This document shows, in pieces, positions 16,910 to 25,773 of a stretch of 64,000 nt of DNA. The position numbers were made by a program, and so were the translations under genes. The notes below the pieces were generated by a model. It worked only from the letters and a program-made list of their open reading frames with translations, did not search any database and had not been told where the DNA came from. Where the stretch lies: assembly GCA_049568075.1 (NCBI GenBank), contig CP144911.1, one strand, 5' to 3'. Source of the DNA: Gottfriedia sp049568075. GTDB lineage: Bacteria; Bacillota; Bacilli; Bacillales; Bacillaceae_G. Within the stretch, counting starts at the first letter, position 1. Each line of letters starts with the position of its first letter.

Positions 16910-17446
16910 TTACTTATTTTTTAGTGTTGTGTTTAGCAATTGGGCTTGCTGAATGGCTAATTGATCTTCCAATATTGCTCCAGGTGAATTTCCGGTACCA
17001 ATAATATGTCCTTCAAGTGTTGCTCCAACAAATTCGAAAATATGTTTAAATTGTAAAATTAATGGTAGTGCTTTAATTTTTGGCTGATCGCCACCAACAA
17101 TTACGACATACATTTTTTTGTTTTTCATTTTTTCAGCGAATTGTAGATCTTTATTACGAAGACTTTGAGACCAACGATCAATAAAGTTTTTCATGTATCC
17201 ACTCATTCCATACCAATATAAAGGTGTTGAAAAAATAATCGTATCATGCTCTAGCATTTCTTTAACAATTTCCTCGTAATCATCATGAATTGGTTGGAAG
17301 CCATTTGGCTCATGTCTTTGGTCGTTAATTGCCTTTATATGTTTATGACGTAATTGTACCTCCGTCTTGGCAACATCTTTTGTAATGAGATTTGTTAGTT
17401 GCTCTGTATTTCCGTTTTCCCTAGAACTACCATGAATGATAAACAT
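16910..17446 (-). CDS. Flavodoxin-fold NAD(P)H-dependent oxidoreductase
   Basis: A 178-residue FMN-binding reductase. It starts IIHGSSRENGNTEQLTNLI, the phosphate-binding loop of the fold. The flavin-contact segment FSTPLYWYGMSGYMKNFIDR follows near residues 76-95, the typical TPLYW motif of this family. The last strand is MYVVIVGGDQP. The ribosome binding site AGGAGTGG precedes ATG 17446. It is the first gene of a two-gene unit with the alcohol dehydrogenase and is divergent from an HxlR regulator, an arrangement common in quinone/electrophile responses. Confidence 0.88.
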   Translation of the reverse strand: MFIIHGSSRENGNTEQLTNLITKDVAKTEVQLRHKHIKAINDQRHEPNGFQPIHDDYEEIVKEMLEHDTIIFSTPLYWYGMSGYMKNFIDRWSQSLRNKDLQFAEKMKNKKMYVVIVGGDQPKIKALPLILQFKHIFEFVGATLEGHIIGTGNSPGAILEDQLAIQQAQLLNTTLKNK

Positions 17447-17509
17447 ATTGTTTCCACTCCTTTTTGAATAAATTATGTTTGTAATTATGAATGATAACGA
17501 TCTTAAAAT

Positions 17510-17521
17510 AAAGTACGTACT
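17510..17521. promoter_or_regulatory. Possible HxlR operator
   Basis: AGTACGTACT is a perfect 10-bp palindrome in the 337-bp gap between the divergent reductase and HxlR genes, 65 bp from the reductase start. Dyads of the TAGTA/TACTA kind are typical for HxlR/YodB regulators. The rest of this gap is AT-rich with no further gene. Confidence 0.4.
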
Positions 17522-17783
17522 AAAAAGTGCCTATAAAACTTTTTGGATCAACCGAGTCTATAGAACTAAGTTTGGGCTTTTTATAACTGATAAATATTTG
17601 AACTATAAATTATTTGTATGCTATATTTTATGAACATTTACTGTTGACTGCAAAATCATTGTTAGGACAATAGTTATATATCCACAATATATGGTGATAT
17701 TTGAAGTTTTCATTTGTACTAAAAAAGTTGAGTAAAATAACTTTAATTTTAATTAAATAGTAATTAGCAATGATGGAGGATAT

Positions 17784-18104
17784 ATGAAAGAATATAATAT
17801 GCCGATTGAAGCAGCGATTGAGGTAATAGGTGGTAAGTGGAAATGTATCATACTTTGCCATTTAGAAACTGGTAAAAAAAGAACGAATGAGCTTAGAAAA
17901 CTGATGCCTAAAATAACTCAAAAAATGTTGACACAGCAATTAAGAGAGTTAGAGGCAGATGGTCTAATTAATCGTATTGCTTATGATCAAATTCCACCTA
18001 AAGTGGAATACGAATTAAATGAATACGGTAAATCAATGAAACCAATTTTGGATCTCTTATGTGCATGGGGCGGAAATCATATAAAGAAAAGCAAAACGAA
18101 TTAA
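17784..18104 (+). CDS. HxlR-family transcriptional regulator
   Basis: A 106-residue winged-helix regulator. It has the family signature AAIEVIGGKWKCIILCHLETG, the recognition helix ITQKMLTQQLRELEADGLI, and the wing RIAYDQIPPKVEYELNEYG. Cys28 in KWKCIIL and Cys35 in ILCHLE lie where some HxlR/YodB proteins hold redox-sensing cysteines, which would fit oxidative or electrophile sensing. The ribosome binding site ATGGAGGA precedes ATG 17784. It probably controls the divergent reductase-alcohol dehydrogenase unit. Confidence 0.9.
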   Translation: MKEYNMPIEAAIEVIGGKWKCIILCHLETGKKRTNELRKLMPKITQKMLTQQLRELEADGLINRIAYDQIPPKVEYELNEYGKSMKPILDLLCAWGGNHIKKSKTN

Positions 18105-18361
18105 TACGATCGTTATAAAATTAAGAAACGACAAAAAATTTATTAAATTGAAAATTTTTTGAAGGAATTTAAAAAGAAGTGTAGAAATATTTATTTTAGA
18201 GACCACTATATAAATGTAAAATCGATTCATAAAACGATGATTACATTAATATAGTAGTAAAGGTTGTGTGTTCGTTAGGGAAATTCCTATATATTTCTAA
18301 ATGGTATTCTTGGCGAATTGTCATCCTTGTTAAGAATTTTTTTTATGCGGTTTATTTGTTT

Positions 18362-18375
18362 TGTAAGCGTTTACT
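18362..18375 (+). promoter_or_regulatory. CcpA-type cre site upstream of hppD
   Basis: TGTAAGCGTTTACT matches the cre consensus TGWAANCGNTNWCA except for the last base. It lies 64 bp before hppD and overlaps a possible promoter (TTGTAA at 18361, TACATA at 18385). It predicts carbon catabolite control of tyrosine degradation. The rest of the 334-bp gap holds no gene. Confidence 0.65.
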
Positions 18376-18438
18376 TAACGCTCTTACATAGTTTTTTCTT
18401 TTCTTTACAAAAATCGTAATTTATAGGGGGAAATTAAA

Positions 18439-19554
18439 ATGAAACAAGATGAATTAAAACAAACAAATACAAGCTATGATGTTTTTCCAGTATCAGATGT
18501 GCATCATTTAGAATTATATGTAGGGAATGCGAAACAAACAGCTTATTTCTTCGCAAACACTTTTGGATTTACACCAGTAGCATACTCTGGTTTAGAAACT
18601 AAAGTACGTGATAAAGTTTCTTACGTATTAAAAAATGGTACGATCCGTCTAGTTATTACTGGAACTTTAAAAGAAGATTCTAAAATTGCTGACTTCATTA
18701 AAAAACATGGCGATGGTGTTAAAGATATCGCTTTATTAGTAGATGATATCGAAGCAGCGTATCAAGGTGCAGTAAGCCGTGGAGCAATTAAAATTTTACC
18801 TCCAACTGAAGTTAGCGATGAGTATGGAACAGTTAAAAAAGCTGTAATCGGAACTTATGGTGATACAATTCACACATTAATTGAAAAAGGCGATTACAAT
18901 GGTCCTTTCTTACCAGGATATAAAGATCGTGCTTTCACAATTCCTGTAAATGAAACAGGACTAATCGCATTAGACCATGTAGTTGGTAACGTTGAAAGAA
19001 TGGAAGAATGGGTTTCTTATTATGAAAATGTAATGGGATTCCAATCAATGATCCATTTTGATGATGACGATATTAGTACTGAGTATTCTGCATTAATGTC
19101 AAAAGTTATGACAAATGGAAGCAGAATTAAATTCCCAATTAATGAACCAGCTGAAGGTAAAAAGAAATCACAAATTCAAGAGTACTTAGACTATAACAAT
19201 GGACCAGGCGTACAACATATTGCTTTATTAACTGAAGATATTGTTGATACAGTTACTAAGCTTAGAGCTTTAGGTGTAGAATTCTTAAAAACACCAGATA
19301 CGTACTATGATATGTTAACAGAGCGCGTTGGAAAAATTGATGAAGATATTGAGAAATTAAGAGAATTAAAGATTTTAGTTGACCGTGATGATGAAGGGTA
19401 TTTATTACAAATTTTCACTCGTCCTATCGTTGACCGACCAACTTTATTTATTGAAATTATTCAACGTAAAGGTGCTAGAGGATTTGGTGATGGTAACTTT
19501 AAAGCATTATTCGAATCAATCGAGCGCGAGCAAGAACTTCGAGGAAATCTATAA
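18439..19554 (+). CDS. hppD: 4-hydroxyphenylpyruvate dioxygenase
   Basis: HPPD converts 4-hydroxyphenylpyruvate to homogentisate with O2 and Fe(II). The 371-residue protein has two VOC domains: the N-terminal one (VSDVHHLELYVGNAKQTAYF) and the catalytic one (LIALDHVVGNVERMEEW). Iron ligands are the His in ALDHVV, the His in GPGVQHIALLTED and the Glu in RPTLFIEIIQRKG. The C-terminal gate GARGFGDGNFKALFESIE is complete. ATG 18439 follows TAGGGGGAAA. It is the first gene of a four-gene tyrosine degradation operon. Confidence 0.97.
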   Translation: MKQDELKQTNTSYDVFPVSDVHHLELYVGNAKQTAYFFANTFGFTPVAYSGLETKVRDKVSYVLKNGTIRLVITGTLKEDSKIADFIKKHGDGVKDIALLVDDIEAAYQGAVSRGAIKILPPTEVSDEYGTVKKAVIGTYGDTIHTLIEKGDYNGPFLPGYKDRAFTIPVNETGLIALDHVVGNVERMEEWVSYYENVMGFQSMIHFDDDDISTEYSALMSKVMTNGSRIKFPINEPAEGKKKSQIQEYLDYNNGPGVQHIALLTEDIVDTVTKLRALGVEFLKTPDTYYDMLTERVGKIDEDIEKLRELKILVDRDDEGYLLQIFTRPIVDRPTLFIEIIQRKGARGFGDGNFKALFESIEREQELRGNL

Positions 19555-19566
19555 GGAGTTGTAACA

Positions 19567-20178
19567 ATGGAAATTAGACCGGATACTTTACCATGGCAAG
19601 ATGCTTATAAGCTGTTAATTGGTTCAGTGTTGCCTCGTCCGATTGCTTTTGTTTCAACTGTAAACTCAGAAGGTGTAGCGAATGTTGCACCTTTTAGTTT
19701 CTTTACAGCGATTTGTGCTGACCCGATGTTAGTGTGCTTTGCACCAATGATCAGAGGTACAGACGGCGAGAAAAAAGACACATTAAAAAATATTGAACAG
19801 ACGAAACGATTTATTATTAATATTGTAAGTGAAGAAATTTGCGATCAAGTTAATAATGCTGCTGCAGATTTTCCATATGGAGTAGATGAATTTGAACAAG
19901 TTGGGCTTACAAAAGTGGATGGAACAACTGTGCAAGTTCCTCGAGTAAAAGAAAGTTTAGTAGGACTAGAATGTGAGCTTCATGAGCTACTACATTTTGG
20001 TGAGAACAAAGGTGCTGGAAGTTTAGTAATTGGTAAAGTCGTTAATGTTCATATAAATGATGAATTATATGCAGATGGCAAAATCAATACTGAAAAGCTA
20101 AATCCAGTCGGTCGCCTTGCTGGTCATTCTTACACTCGTGCTATTTCTGATACTTTTGCAATTGAAAGAAAAAGGTGA
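19567..20178 (+). CDS. Flavin reductase-like FMN-binding protein in the tyrosine operon
   Basis: A 203-residue protein of the flavin reductase-like/DIM6-NTAB split-barrel family. The start MEIRPDTLPWQDAYKLLIGS, the segment LPRPIAFVSTVNSEGVANVA and PFSFFTAICADPMLVCFAP are typical of FMN-binding members. It is 12 bp after hppD with AAGGAG overlapping the hppD end, so it is in the operon. The role in homogentisate degradation is not established. Relatives provide reduced flavin or act as small oxidoreductases. Confidence 0.85.
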   Translation: MEIRPDTLPWQDAYKLLIGSVLPRPIAFVSTVNSEGVANVAPFSFFTAICADPMLVCFAPMIRGTDGEKKDTLKNIEQTKRFIINIVSEEICDQVNNAAADFPYGVDEFEQVGLTKVDGTTVQVPRVKESLVGLECELHELLHFGENKGAGSLVIGKVVNVHINDELYADGKINTEKLNPVGRLAGHSYTRAISDTFAIERKR

Positions 20179-20182
20179 AGGT

Positions 20183-21079
20183 ATGAAATTTATAACTTTT
20201 CAATATGATGGTAATGAGCGTGCAGGTTTATTAGTTGAAGATCAAGTCATCGATCTGAATAAAGCTAGTAATGGCCGAATTCCAGCGGATTTACTAACAA
20301 TTCTAGAAAACTATGATTTATATAAAAATGAAATAGCAGAAATAACAGAAGAAGGTATTCCACTTTCTTCCGTTCAATTGCGAGCACCATTACCAAAACC
20401 ACAAAGTATTCGTGACTTTTATGCCTTTGAGGAGCATGTGAAAACTGCTCGCGGCAGAAGAGGTCTAGAGATGATACCTGAGTGGTATGACGTACCAGTT
20501 TTCTATTTTACGAATCATCGAGCGGTTATTGGACCTGAAGATCATGTCAGCATTCCAATTAATTGCAAAAAGATGGATTTTGAATTAGAAATCGCTTGTA
20601 TTATCGGTAAAGAAGGTAAAGATATCCCAGTTGAAGAAGCCGATGATTATATTCTTGGCTATACAATTTTAAATGACTGGAGTGCTAGAGATATTCAAGC
20701 ACATGAAGTAAAGGTTGGCTTAGGTCCATCAAAAGGTAAGGATTTTGCTACTTCTTTAGGACCTTGCATTGTAACGAAAGATGAAATTGAGAAATTTAGA
20801 ACAGGTAAAAGCTATGATTTGAAGATGACAGCTGCAGTTAATGGAAAAGTCATTTCTAGTGGCAACTTTTCTTCAATTTATTATTCCGTTCCAGAATTAA
20901 TTTCTCATGCTTCAAAAAATGTAACGCTATATCCAGGTGATGTGATTGGCTCCGGAACTGTTGGAACAGGTTGTATTTTAGAACTTGGTGAAGAAATACA
21001 TCGCTGGTTAGAAGATGGAGACGTCGTTGAGTTAAGCATTACAGGTTTAGGTACATTACGAAATACTGTAAGAAAGTGA
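20183..21079 (+). CDS. Fumarylacetoacetate hydrolase family protein
   Basis: A 298-residue FAH-family hydrolase, expected to split fumaryl- or maleylacetoacetate into fumarate or maleate and acetoacetate. Conserved parts are SIRDFYAFEEHVKTA near residue 76, the metal-binding MDFELEIACIIGKEGKDI and the loop GYTILNDWSARDIQAHE followed by GPSKGKDFATSLGP. The start is ATG 20183, 4 bp after the preceding stop, with AAAGGTGAAGG as ribosome binding site; the longer frame back to 20117 overlaps the upstream gene. It is the third gene of the operon. Confidence 0.92.
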   Translation: MKFITFQYDGNERAGLLVEDQVIDLNKASNGRIPADLLTILENYDLYKNEIAEITEEGIPLSSVQLRAPLPKPQSIRDFYAFEEHVKTARGRRGLEMIPEWYDVPVFYFTNHRAVIGPEDHVSIPINCKKMDFELEIACIIGKEGKDIPVEEADDYILGYTILNDWSARDIQAHEVKVGLGPSKGKDFATSLGPCIVTKDEIEKFRTGKSYDLKMTAAVNGKVISSGNFSSIYYSVPELISHASKNVTLYPGDVIGSGTVGTGCILELGEEIHRWLEDGDVVELSITGLGTLRNTVRK

Positions 21080-21089
21080 GGGGAAGCGT

Positions 21090-22241
21090 GTGTATTATCG
21101 TAGTCTAGGTAAGATTCCAAAGAAAAGACATATTCAATTTCGTAAAGAAGATGGATCATTATACAGAGAGCAGGTAATGGGAACAAAAGGATTTTCAGGT
21201 ACTCAATCTATTTTATATCATAACCATATGCCTACATCCGTTAGTGAAACATCATTTTATAAATCACTTCAAATCGAATTTGAAGAACAAACATCCCTGC
21301 AACACCGCCATATTCGTACAAACAATTTAGAGCATACAGGTGATGCTTTAGAAGGAAGAGTATACGTTTTAGGTAACTCTGATCTGTTAATTGCAGTTGC
21401 TAACGTAACGGAAGAAAGCAAGCATTTTTATCGAAATGGTGAAGGAGATGAAATGTTCTTCGTCCATTACGGTTCAGGTGAAATCCAAACAATGTTTGGA
21501 ACAATTACTTACCGTAAAGGGGATTATATCATGATCCCTATTGGAACAATTTACAAAGTAGTTCCAAATGATGATACGAAGTTTTTAATTGTTGAGTCAA
21601 ATAGCCAATTAACAACGCCAAGACGTTATCGCAATGAATATGGCCAAATGCTTGAGCATAGCCCATTTTGCGAACGTGATTTTAGAGGACCAGAAACATT
21701 AGAGACATATGATGAAAAAGGTGAATTTACTGTTCTAACTAGAGCAAGAGGAAACCTTTATAAACATGTCTTAACACATCATCCATTTGATGTAGTAGGT
21801 TGGGATGGGTATTTATATCCATGGGCATTTAATATTGAAGATTTCGAACCGATTACAGGAAGAATTCATCAGCCACCACCAGTACATCAAACATTCGAAG
21901 GACATAATTTTGTAGTGTGCTCATTTGTACCAAGGATGTATGATTATCATCCTGAAGCAATTCCAGCGCCTTATGTACACAGTAATGTAAACAGTGATGA
22001 AGTCCTTTACTATGTAGAAGGAAACTTTATGAGTAGAAAAGGGATTGAACAAGAGTCTATTACATTACATCCATCAGGTATTCCACATGGACCACATCCA
22101 GGTAAAACTGAAGGCAGTATTGGAAAGAAAGAAACATTAGAACTAGCAGTTATGATAGATACATTTAGACCACTTTACGTAGTAAAAGAAGCACATCAAT
22201 ATGAAGATCCGGCTTATATGGGTAGTTGGATTGAAAAGTAG
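21090..22241 (+). CDS. hmgA: Homogentisate 1,2-dioxygenase
   Basis: A 383-residue cupin dioxygenase that opens the homogentisate ring to maleylacetoacetate. Family segments include MYYRSLGKIPKKRHIQFR, EGDEMFFVHYGSGEIQT in the first cupin, and PPPVHQTFEGHNFVVCSFVP with PYVHSNVNSDEVLYYVEG and HPSGIPHGPHPG, which carry the His and Glu iron ligands. It is shorter than the proteobacterial enzyme (about 430), as in other Bacillus. The start is GTG 21090 after GAGGGGAAGC. It is the last gene of the operon before a terminator. Confidence 0.93.
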   Translation: MYYRSLGKIPKKRHIQFRKEDGSLYREQVMGTKGFSGTQSILYHNHMPTSVSETSFYKSLQIEFEEQTSLQHRHIRTNNLEHTGDALEGRVYVLGNSDLLIAVANVTEESKHFYRNGEGDEMFFVHYGSGEIQTMFGTITYRKGDYIMIPIGTIYKVVPNDDTKFLIVESNSQLTTPRRYRNEYGQMLEHSPFCERDFRGPETLETYDEKGEFTVLTRARGNLYKHVLTHHPFDVVGWDGYLYPWAFNIEDFEPITGRIHQPPPVHQTFEGHNFVVCSFVPRMYDYHPEAIPAPYVHSNVNSDEVLYYVEGNFMSRKGIEQESITLHPSGIPHGPHPGKTEGSIGKKETLELAVMIDTFRPLYVVKEAHQYEDPAYMGSWIEK

Positions 22242-22264
22242 AGTCTTTTGATTCTACTTTTTAT
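22234..22264 (+). terminator. Terminator after hmgA
   Basis: AAAGTAGA/TCTACTTT hairpin with a TTTTT tail directly after the stop. Confidence 0.75.
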
Positions 22265-22415
22265 TTGAATTTGAAACAAGCTATGCTCAAGATAACGCAG
22301 GTATTATGGAACTAGATAATTTGAAATATTCTTGAAAATAGTACTAGATTAAAAGCTTAATAATATGATAAACTGACAACATTATACAAAACTTTGAATA
22401 AAAGGAGAAAATAGC

Positions 22416-23498
22416 ATGTACGTGAAACCACAAATTTTGACTCTTCAAGCATACACACCAGGAAAACCAAGTGAAGTAGTCATGCGTGAATATGGTCTAG
22501 ACAAAGTAGTAAAACTTGCATCAAATGAAAATCCATTCGGATGTTCTCCTAAAGTTTTTGAAGAACTACGTAATGTAGTAAGTAAGTTTGCGATTTATCC
22601 AGATGGAGCGACAGAAGAAATTAGTAACAAATTAGCAAACTTCCTAAATATACAGCCGGATCAATTAATATTCGGAAGTGGTGCTGACGAAGTTATTCAA
22701 ATGATTAGTCGAGCGTTGCTTACAAAAGAACATAATATTGTACAAGCATCACAAACTTTTTCACAATATGCTCATCACGCAGTTATTGAAGGTGCTGAAG
22801 TTAGACCTGTACCTTTAGTGAAAGGTGTACACGATTTAGATTCTATGCTTGAACAAGTAGACGCGAAAACTAAAATTGTTTGGATTTGTAATCCAAATAA
22901 CCCAACAGGTACATATATTGGAAGCCGCAAATTAGTCGAGTTTTTAGAAAAAGTACCAAGCTCAACTTTTGTAGTTGTTGACGAAGCTTACGTTGAATAT
23001 GTATCAGCATCAGATTTCCCTGATACAATCTCATTACTAAATAAATTTGAAAATCTAATTGTATTAAGAACATTTTCAAAAGCATACGGCCTAGCATCTT
23101 TCCGAATTGGTTACGGAATCGCAAATAGCAAATTAATTCAAGAATTAAATATCGCTAGACTACCATTTAACACATCAATGCTATCTCAAGTAGCAGCAAT
23201 AGCAGCACTTGAAGACCAAGTCTTTATTAAAAACTGTGTTGAACAAAATAAAAAAGGCATGGAACAATACGAAGAATTCTTCAACAGCTACGGAATCGAA
23301 TTCTACCCATCTCAAGCAAACTTTATATTTGTTCCACTTGAAAACAGCCAAGAAATCTTTAAAGATCTAGAATCAAAAGGATACATTATCCGTTCATTCC
23401 CTAATGGAATTCGAATTACAATCGGAACTGCTGCTGAAAATGAAGGACTAATCTTACATTTAAAGCCAGCATTAACGAAAAATACTTCTACAATCTAA
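22416..23498 (+). CDS. hisC: Histidinol-phosphate aminotransferase family protein
   Basis: A 360-residue class I/II PLP aminotransferase of HisC type. Motifs: KLASNENPFGCSP near residue 32, FGSGADEVIQ, WICNPNNPTGTY, VVDEAYVEY and the PLP lysine in RTFSKAYGLASFRIGY. The ribosome binding site AAAGGAG precedes ATG 22416. It follows the tyrosine operon by 174 bp with a terminator between, so it has its own transcript. The his operon at 40.8-47.8 kb lacks hisC, so this may supply it; HisC-type enzymes also transaminate tyrosine and phenylalanine, which fits the neighbouring pathway. Which role dominates is not shown. Confidence 0.9.
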   Translation: MYVKPQILTLQAYTPGKPSEVVMREYGLDKVVKLASNENPFGCSPKVFEELRNVVSKFAIYPDGATEEISNKLANFLNIQPDQLIFGSGADEVIQMISRALLTKEHNIVQASQTFSQYAHHAVIEGAEVRPVPLVKGVHDLDSMLEQVDAKTKIVWICNPNNPTGTYIGSRKLVEFLEKVPSSTFVVVDEAYVEYVSASDFPDTISLLNKFENLIVLRTFSKAYGLASFRIGYGIANSKLIQELNIARLPFNTSMLSQVAAIAALEDQVFIKNCVEQNKKGMEQYEEFFNSYGIEFYPSQANFIFVPLENSQEIFKDLESKGYIIRSFPNGIRITIGTAAENEGLILHLKPALTKNTSTI

Positions 23499-23506
23499 TT
23501 AATTGG

Positions 23507-23540
23507 AAAATCGTCATTTTTAAGAATGACGATTTTTTTG
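23507..23540 (+). terminator. Terminator after hisC
   Basis: AAAATCGTCATT/AATGACGATTTT hairpin followed by a T run. Confidence 0.9.
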
Positions 23541-23616
23541 ATTTATCTATATATAACGAATATAGGTGAAGACAAGCTTTATTATAAATTGCAAAACAGG
23601 AATGTAATATGCGAGC

Positions 23617-23650
23617 TTGTTCAACTAAATGGCAGATTAGTTCAATAAGA
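23617..23650 (+). repeat. Palindromic repeat, right arm only (copy A)
   Basis: TTGTTCAACTAA and TTAGTTCAATAA flank the conserved ATGGCAGA. It is the first copy of the dispersed family in this window. The rest of the 305-bp gap between hisC and the GerC gene is AT-rich and without a gene. Confidence 0.8.
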
Positions 23651-23803
23651 AAATGTATACACTGTAGTTTGGATTTTGGAAAATGGTACATAAAATCACA
23701 AAACAAAGGAAAAAATATAATACGTATCATGAACCCCTTTAGGAATTGAATTTTGCTTTTAAATTTTATAATTCAAAAAAGCCAAGATATTGGAGAATAA
23801 AAT

Positions 23804-24985
23804 GTGAAAAAGAAATTTTTTATTTCATTTCTTATGGTAAGTATACTTTTAGGTGGTTGCTCTAATTATAAAGAATTAAATCAAATAGCGATTGTGAATG
23901 CAATGGGGATCGATTACTTACCAATAGAAAAAAAATATCAAACAATCTTTCAAATTATTAATCCTAGTGCAATTGCAACACAGGCAGGTTCTCAAGGTAT
24001 TCCAGTTATTGCATTAGAGGAAAAAGGTAGAACAATTTCAGAAGCTGCACGAAATGTGTCAAAAAAAGGATCTCGATCTAATATTTATTCTCATGTTTCA
24101 CTTATCATAATAGGAGAAACATTAGCAAAAGAAAAATCACTGAATTATATTTTCGATGTATTTGAAAGAGATTCTAAAATTCGTGTAAATATACCAGTCA
24201 TTATTGCAAGAAATAAAAGCGTAGATAAAATAATGAATAATATAGCATCACTTGATAAAATATCAGCTAAATCACTTGTAGGTAAAATTAAAAATACATC
24301 TGCTCTTTTAGGAGAAAATCATGAAACATTAATGCGTGAGGCAATTTCTGCAATTTCTAGTAGTGGAAGAGAACCAGTAATAAATGGTGCTAGTTTAGAA
24401 GATGAAAGTAAAACATCACAGACACTTGAAAATGCTAATAAAGTCAAATCAAGTTATGATAAAATTAATGGCACAGGAATATTTAAAGACGGAAAATTAG
24501 TTGGTTGGTTAGATGGGCCACCGGCAAAATCAATACAAATTATTGATAATCTGATCAAGGAAACGAATATAGAAATACCATGTAATAAAAAAGACTATGA
24601 TTCGATGGAACTTACTCGGGTAAAATCAAAGACGGAAATTAAAATGAAGGGTAATATTCCAATAATAAATATAAAAATTAAATCAATTGGCCATATTGAC
24701 GAGGTACTTTGTAATGACAATTTTGATAAAGCAATAACGCTTAATAAATATGAAAAATCAGCTGAAAATGTTGTAAAACAATCAATAGAAAAAGGCATAT
24801 CTGAAGTGAAAAAACTCGGTGGAGATGCATTTGGATTTGGTGAAAAATTACACATGGCTAACCCAAAAATTTATAAAAAATATGAAGGGAATTGGAATGA
24901 TACATTTAAAAAGGCAAAAGTAACAGTGAGTGTCGACGTTCAAATTAATAATGTCGGAATGAGAAAGAAACCTTATCCATATTAG
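23804..24985 (+). CDS. Ger(x)C family spore germination lipoprotein
   Basis: A 393-residue GerAC-type protein, the lipoprotein subunit of spore germinant receptors in the inner spore membrane. It has a lipoprotein signal (SFLMVSILLGGCSNY with Cys19), the N-terminal family region YKELNQIAIVNAMGIDY, and a C-terminal domain ending KVTVSVDVQINNVGM. The start is GTG 23804 after TTGGAG; an overlapping ATG runs straight into a stop. The partner A and B subunits are not adjacent, so this is an orphan C subunit, possibly a remnant of a lost operon. The length is normal and the frame intact. Confidence 0.9.
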   Translation: MKKKFFISFLMVSILLGGCSNYKELNQIAIVNAMGIDYLPIEKKYQTIFQIINPSAIATQAGSQGIPVIALEEKGRTISEAARNVSKKGSRSNIYSHVSLIIIGETLAKEKSLNYIFDVFERDSKIRVNIPVIIARNKSVDKIMNNIASLDKISAKSLVGKIKNTSALLGENHETLMREAISAISSSGREPVINGASLEDESKTSQTLENANKVKSSYDKINGTGIFKDGKLVGWLDGPPAKSIQIIDNLIKETNIEIPCNKKDYDSMELTRVKSKTEIKMKGNIPIINIKIKSIGHIDEVLCNDNFDKAITLNKYEKSAENVVKQSIEKGISEVKKLGGDAFGFGEKLHMANPKIYKKYEGNWNDTFKKAKVTVSVDVQINNVGMRKKPYPY

Positions 24986-25091
24986 GAGACCAGATTGCTT
25001 CGATAAAGTTCGATAAATTAGGATTAGCTTTCTTGTTAGGTTCTCTCTTTTTACAAGCTTGTTTGCTTTTGCCCAAAATATAAATTAACCC

Positions 25092-25130
25092 AAAAAAGAG
25101 AATCCTCTGGTAAGGATTCTCTTTTTTATT
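25092..25130 (+). terminator. Terminator after the GerC gene
   Basis: AAAGAGAATCC/GGATTCTCTTT hairpin with loop TCTGGTAA and a T run. Confidence 0.9.
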
Positions 25131-25136
25131 TTTACC

Positions 25137-25211
25137 CAACAAACGCTAGCGATCCTTCCATATCGAAAGATCGTTCTTTATTCAAGTAAATGGCAGATTA
25201 GTTGAATAAGA
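25137..25211 (+). repeat. Palindromic repeat element, copy B
   Basis: The left part is CAACAAACGC, a central imperfect hairpin is GCGATCCTTC ... GAAAGATCGT, and the right arm TTATTCAAGTAA/TTAGTTGAATAA encloses ATGGCAGA. It also marks the left border of a duplicated 0.62-kb unit. Confidence 0.85.
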
Positions 25212-25360
25212 ATATGGTCTTTTTTTTATTGAAGCAAGCAATTAGTAGCATTGGTGAGTAAAAAAGGTTTCTATCATTTATAGTGGAATATAATAATGTA
25301 AATGGAAATTAATGCCATTAAAAAACAAATAATTTGAAGGAATTAGATGGAGGTATGTAA

Positions 25361-25663
25361 ATGCATATTTTAATAAATTTATTAGCAGCTTTGGTGATTT
25401 TTACATTTGCTTATATGATTTGGAAAAAGAAAATGCTATTTTTACTCATTGGTTTTAACGAAAAGTCGTTTTTAGGCGATAAAGAGAAGCTTGCCAAAAG
25501 AGTAGGAATAATCACTACAATTATTGGGCTTGGCACTTTTTCACTTCCCATCTTCACTTATATTTTTGGTCAAAATGCTATAAGTTTTTATGGGATTTTT
25601 GTTTTATTATTTGTTACATTAGCAACCTTTTTTTATACTGTTCCTTACTTCTATTTAAAATAA
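25361..25663 (+). CDS. Small three-helix membrane protein, copy 1 of a duplicated unit
   Basis: A 100-residue protein with three hydrophobic segments (about residues 3-22, 46-68 and 75-97) and a charged loop FNEKSFLGDKEKLAKRVG. It resembles DUF3784-type small membrane proteins, but that is tentative. GGAGGT precedes ATG 25361. The protein at 34116 differs at only six positions (N6Y, T15A, S36L, S61L, I79V, V94I), and the flanks are also duplicated up to the palindromic repeats. The function is unknown. Confidence 0.8.
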   Translation: MHILINLLAALVIFTFAYMIWKKKMLFLLIGFNEKSFLGDKEKLAKRVGIITTIIGLGTFSLPIFTYIFGQNAISFYGIFVLLFVTLATFFYTVPYFYLK

Positions 25664-25773
25664 TAAGAAAGACCCTCCAGTTACGCAGCTGTGATGGAAT
25701 AAAGAGATTTTTACACTCTGAATCATTAAAATTGTGGAATCATCTTGATGACTTTGGAGTGTGAAACCTGAAT

